5,855 nt of DNA, taken from NCBI GenBank assembly GCA_024278285.1, contig JAJRTM010000751.1, positions 1-5,855 of the forward strand, given 5' to 3'. The position numbers and the translations under genes were made by a program. The stretch comes from Planctomycetota bacterium (GTDB taxonomy: Bacteria; Planctomycetota; Planctomycetia; Planctomycetales; Planctomycetaceae). This document shows, piece by piece, positions 5,540 to 5,855 of the stretch. Below the pieces are notes generated by a model, which was not told the origin of the DNA, made no database searches, and saw only the letters and a list, made by a program, of their open reading frames with translations. Numbering within the stretch: position 1 is the first letter of the stretch; every line of letters begins with the position of its first letter.

Positions 5540-5855
5540 AGGAGAACCTGACGCTGTCCAGTTAAAAACAGGTAAAAAAGTCTACCACTCATTCAGTAAC
5601 CAGTTGAAACATTTTCCAAGTTCCCTTTAAGTTGAAGCAGAAAGTCTTCCAGAATTTCAGGTATTGAGGCCAGTCTAATGTCAATTTAGGCAAAGGCGAG
5701 AAGAAATAAGGAAACTAAGTCCACTTGAGGTAGCAACAGGAGGGTAATGTCAGCTTTATTGGCTGATCCTGTCGAATTCGTCTTGAGGATTTGTTGGCAA
5801 AATCCGATCTGATAACAAGGGGGATCGCAGGTTTACCGCGCGCTGTGGTGGCGTA
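5540..5855. other. Right-edge region with no convincing gene
   Basis: No long frame lies here. On the minus strand a 46-codon frame is open from the window edge to TAG 5717-5715; it could be the tail of a gene entering from the right, but I do not recognise the peptide. On the plus strand, AGGAGG (5738-5743) precedes ATG 5747 and a 21-codon frame ending at TGA 5812, with a spacing of only 3 nt. No tRNA, hairpin terminator or promoter pair is evident. The sequence beyond the edge is needed to settle what this is. Confidence 0.3.

Noticed and set aside
5383..5565. 60-codon plus-strand frame spanning the hairpin cluster
   Set aside because: Its peptide is largely the translation of the inverted repeats (VPKLLLGN and VPKLELGN), typical of spurious frames in repeat DNA.

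Overview
This window most likely comes from a planctomycete (Planctomycetota). The evidence is a secreted protein joining a 3-keto-disaccharide hydrolase-type (DUF1080) domain to the propeller of the planctomycete/verrucomicrobial 'membrane-bound dehydrogenase' family, a secreted Gly/Asn/Tyr-rich protein with an aromatic C-terminal tail, moderate base composition, and dispersed CGTTCCCAAGC hairpins. All five credible genes lie on the minus strand, so the window is best read from right to left. The assignment rests on family recognition from memory; no search was run.

Layout, right to left. Positions 5255-5855 hold no convincing gene. They contain a cluster of short hairpin repeats (5400-5539), a palindrome in the leader of the next gene (5294-5310), and an unresolved right edge. 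A secreted low-complexity protein (4517-5254) follows, closed by a strong intrinsic terminator (4456-4491). After a short leader comes a compact set of three genes: an AAA15/21-type ATPase (3185-4300), a DUF4276 protein with TOPRIM-like features (2505-3188) that overlaps it by four bases at GTGA, and a RimJ/RimL-type GNAT acetyltransferase (1942-2487) 17 nt further on. After a 172-nt gap, the large secreted DUF1080/dehydrogenase-type protein starts at 1769 and runs off the left edge (589 codons visible).

The item of most interest is the ATPase-DUF4276 pair. Its tight translational coupling and its sensor-ATPase plus TOPRIM-like-effector arrangement recall nucleotide-dependent anti-phage modules such as OLD/Gabija, PARIS and RloAB. 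That function is inferred from architecture; nothing in the window proves it. The remaining genes look like planctomycete cell-surface and carbohydrate-utilisation functions.
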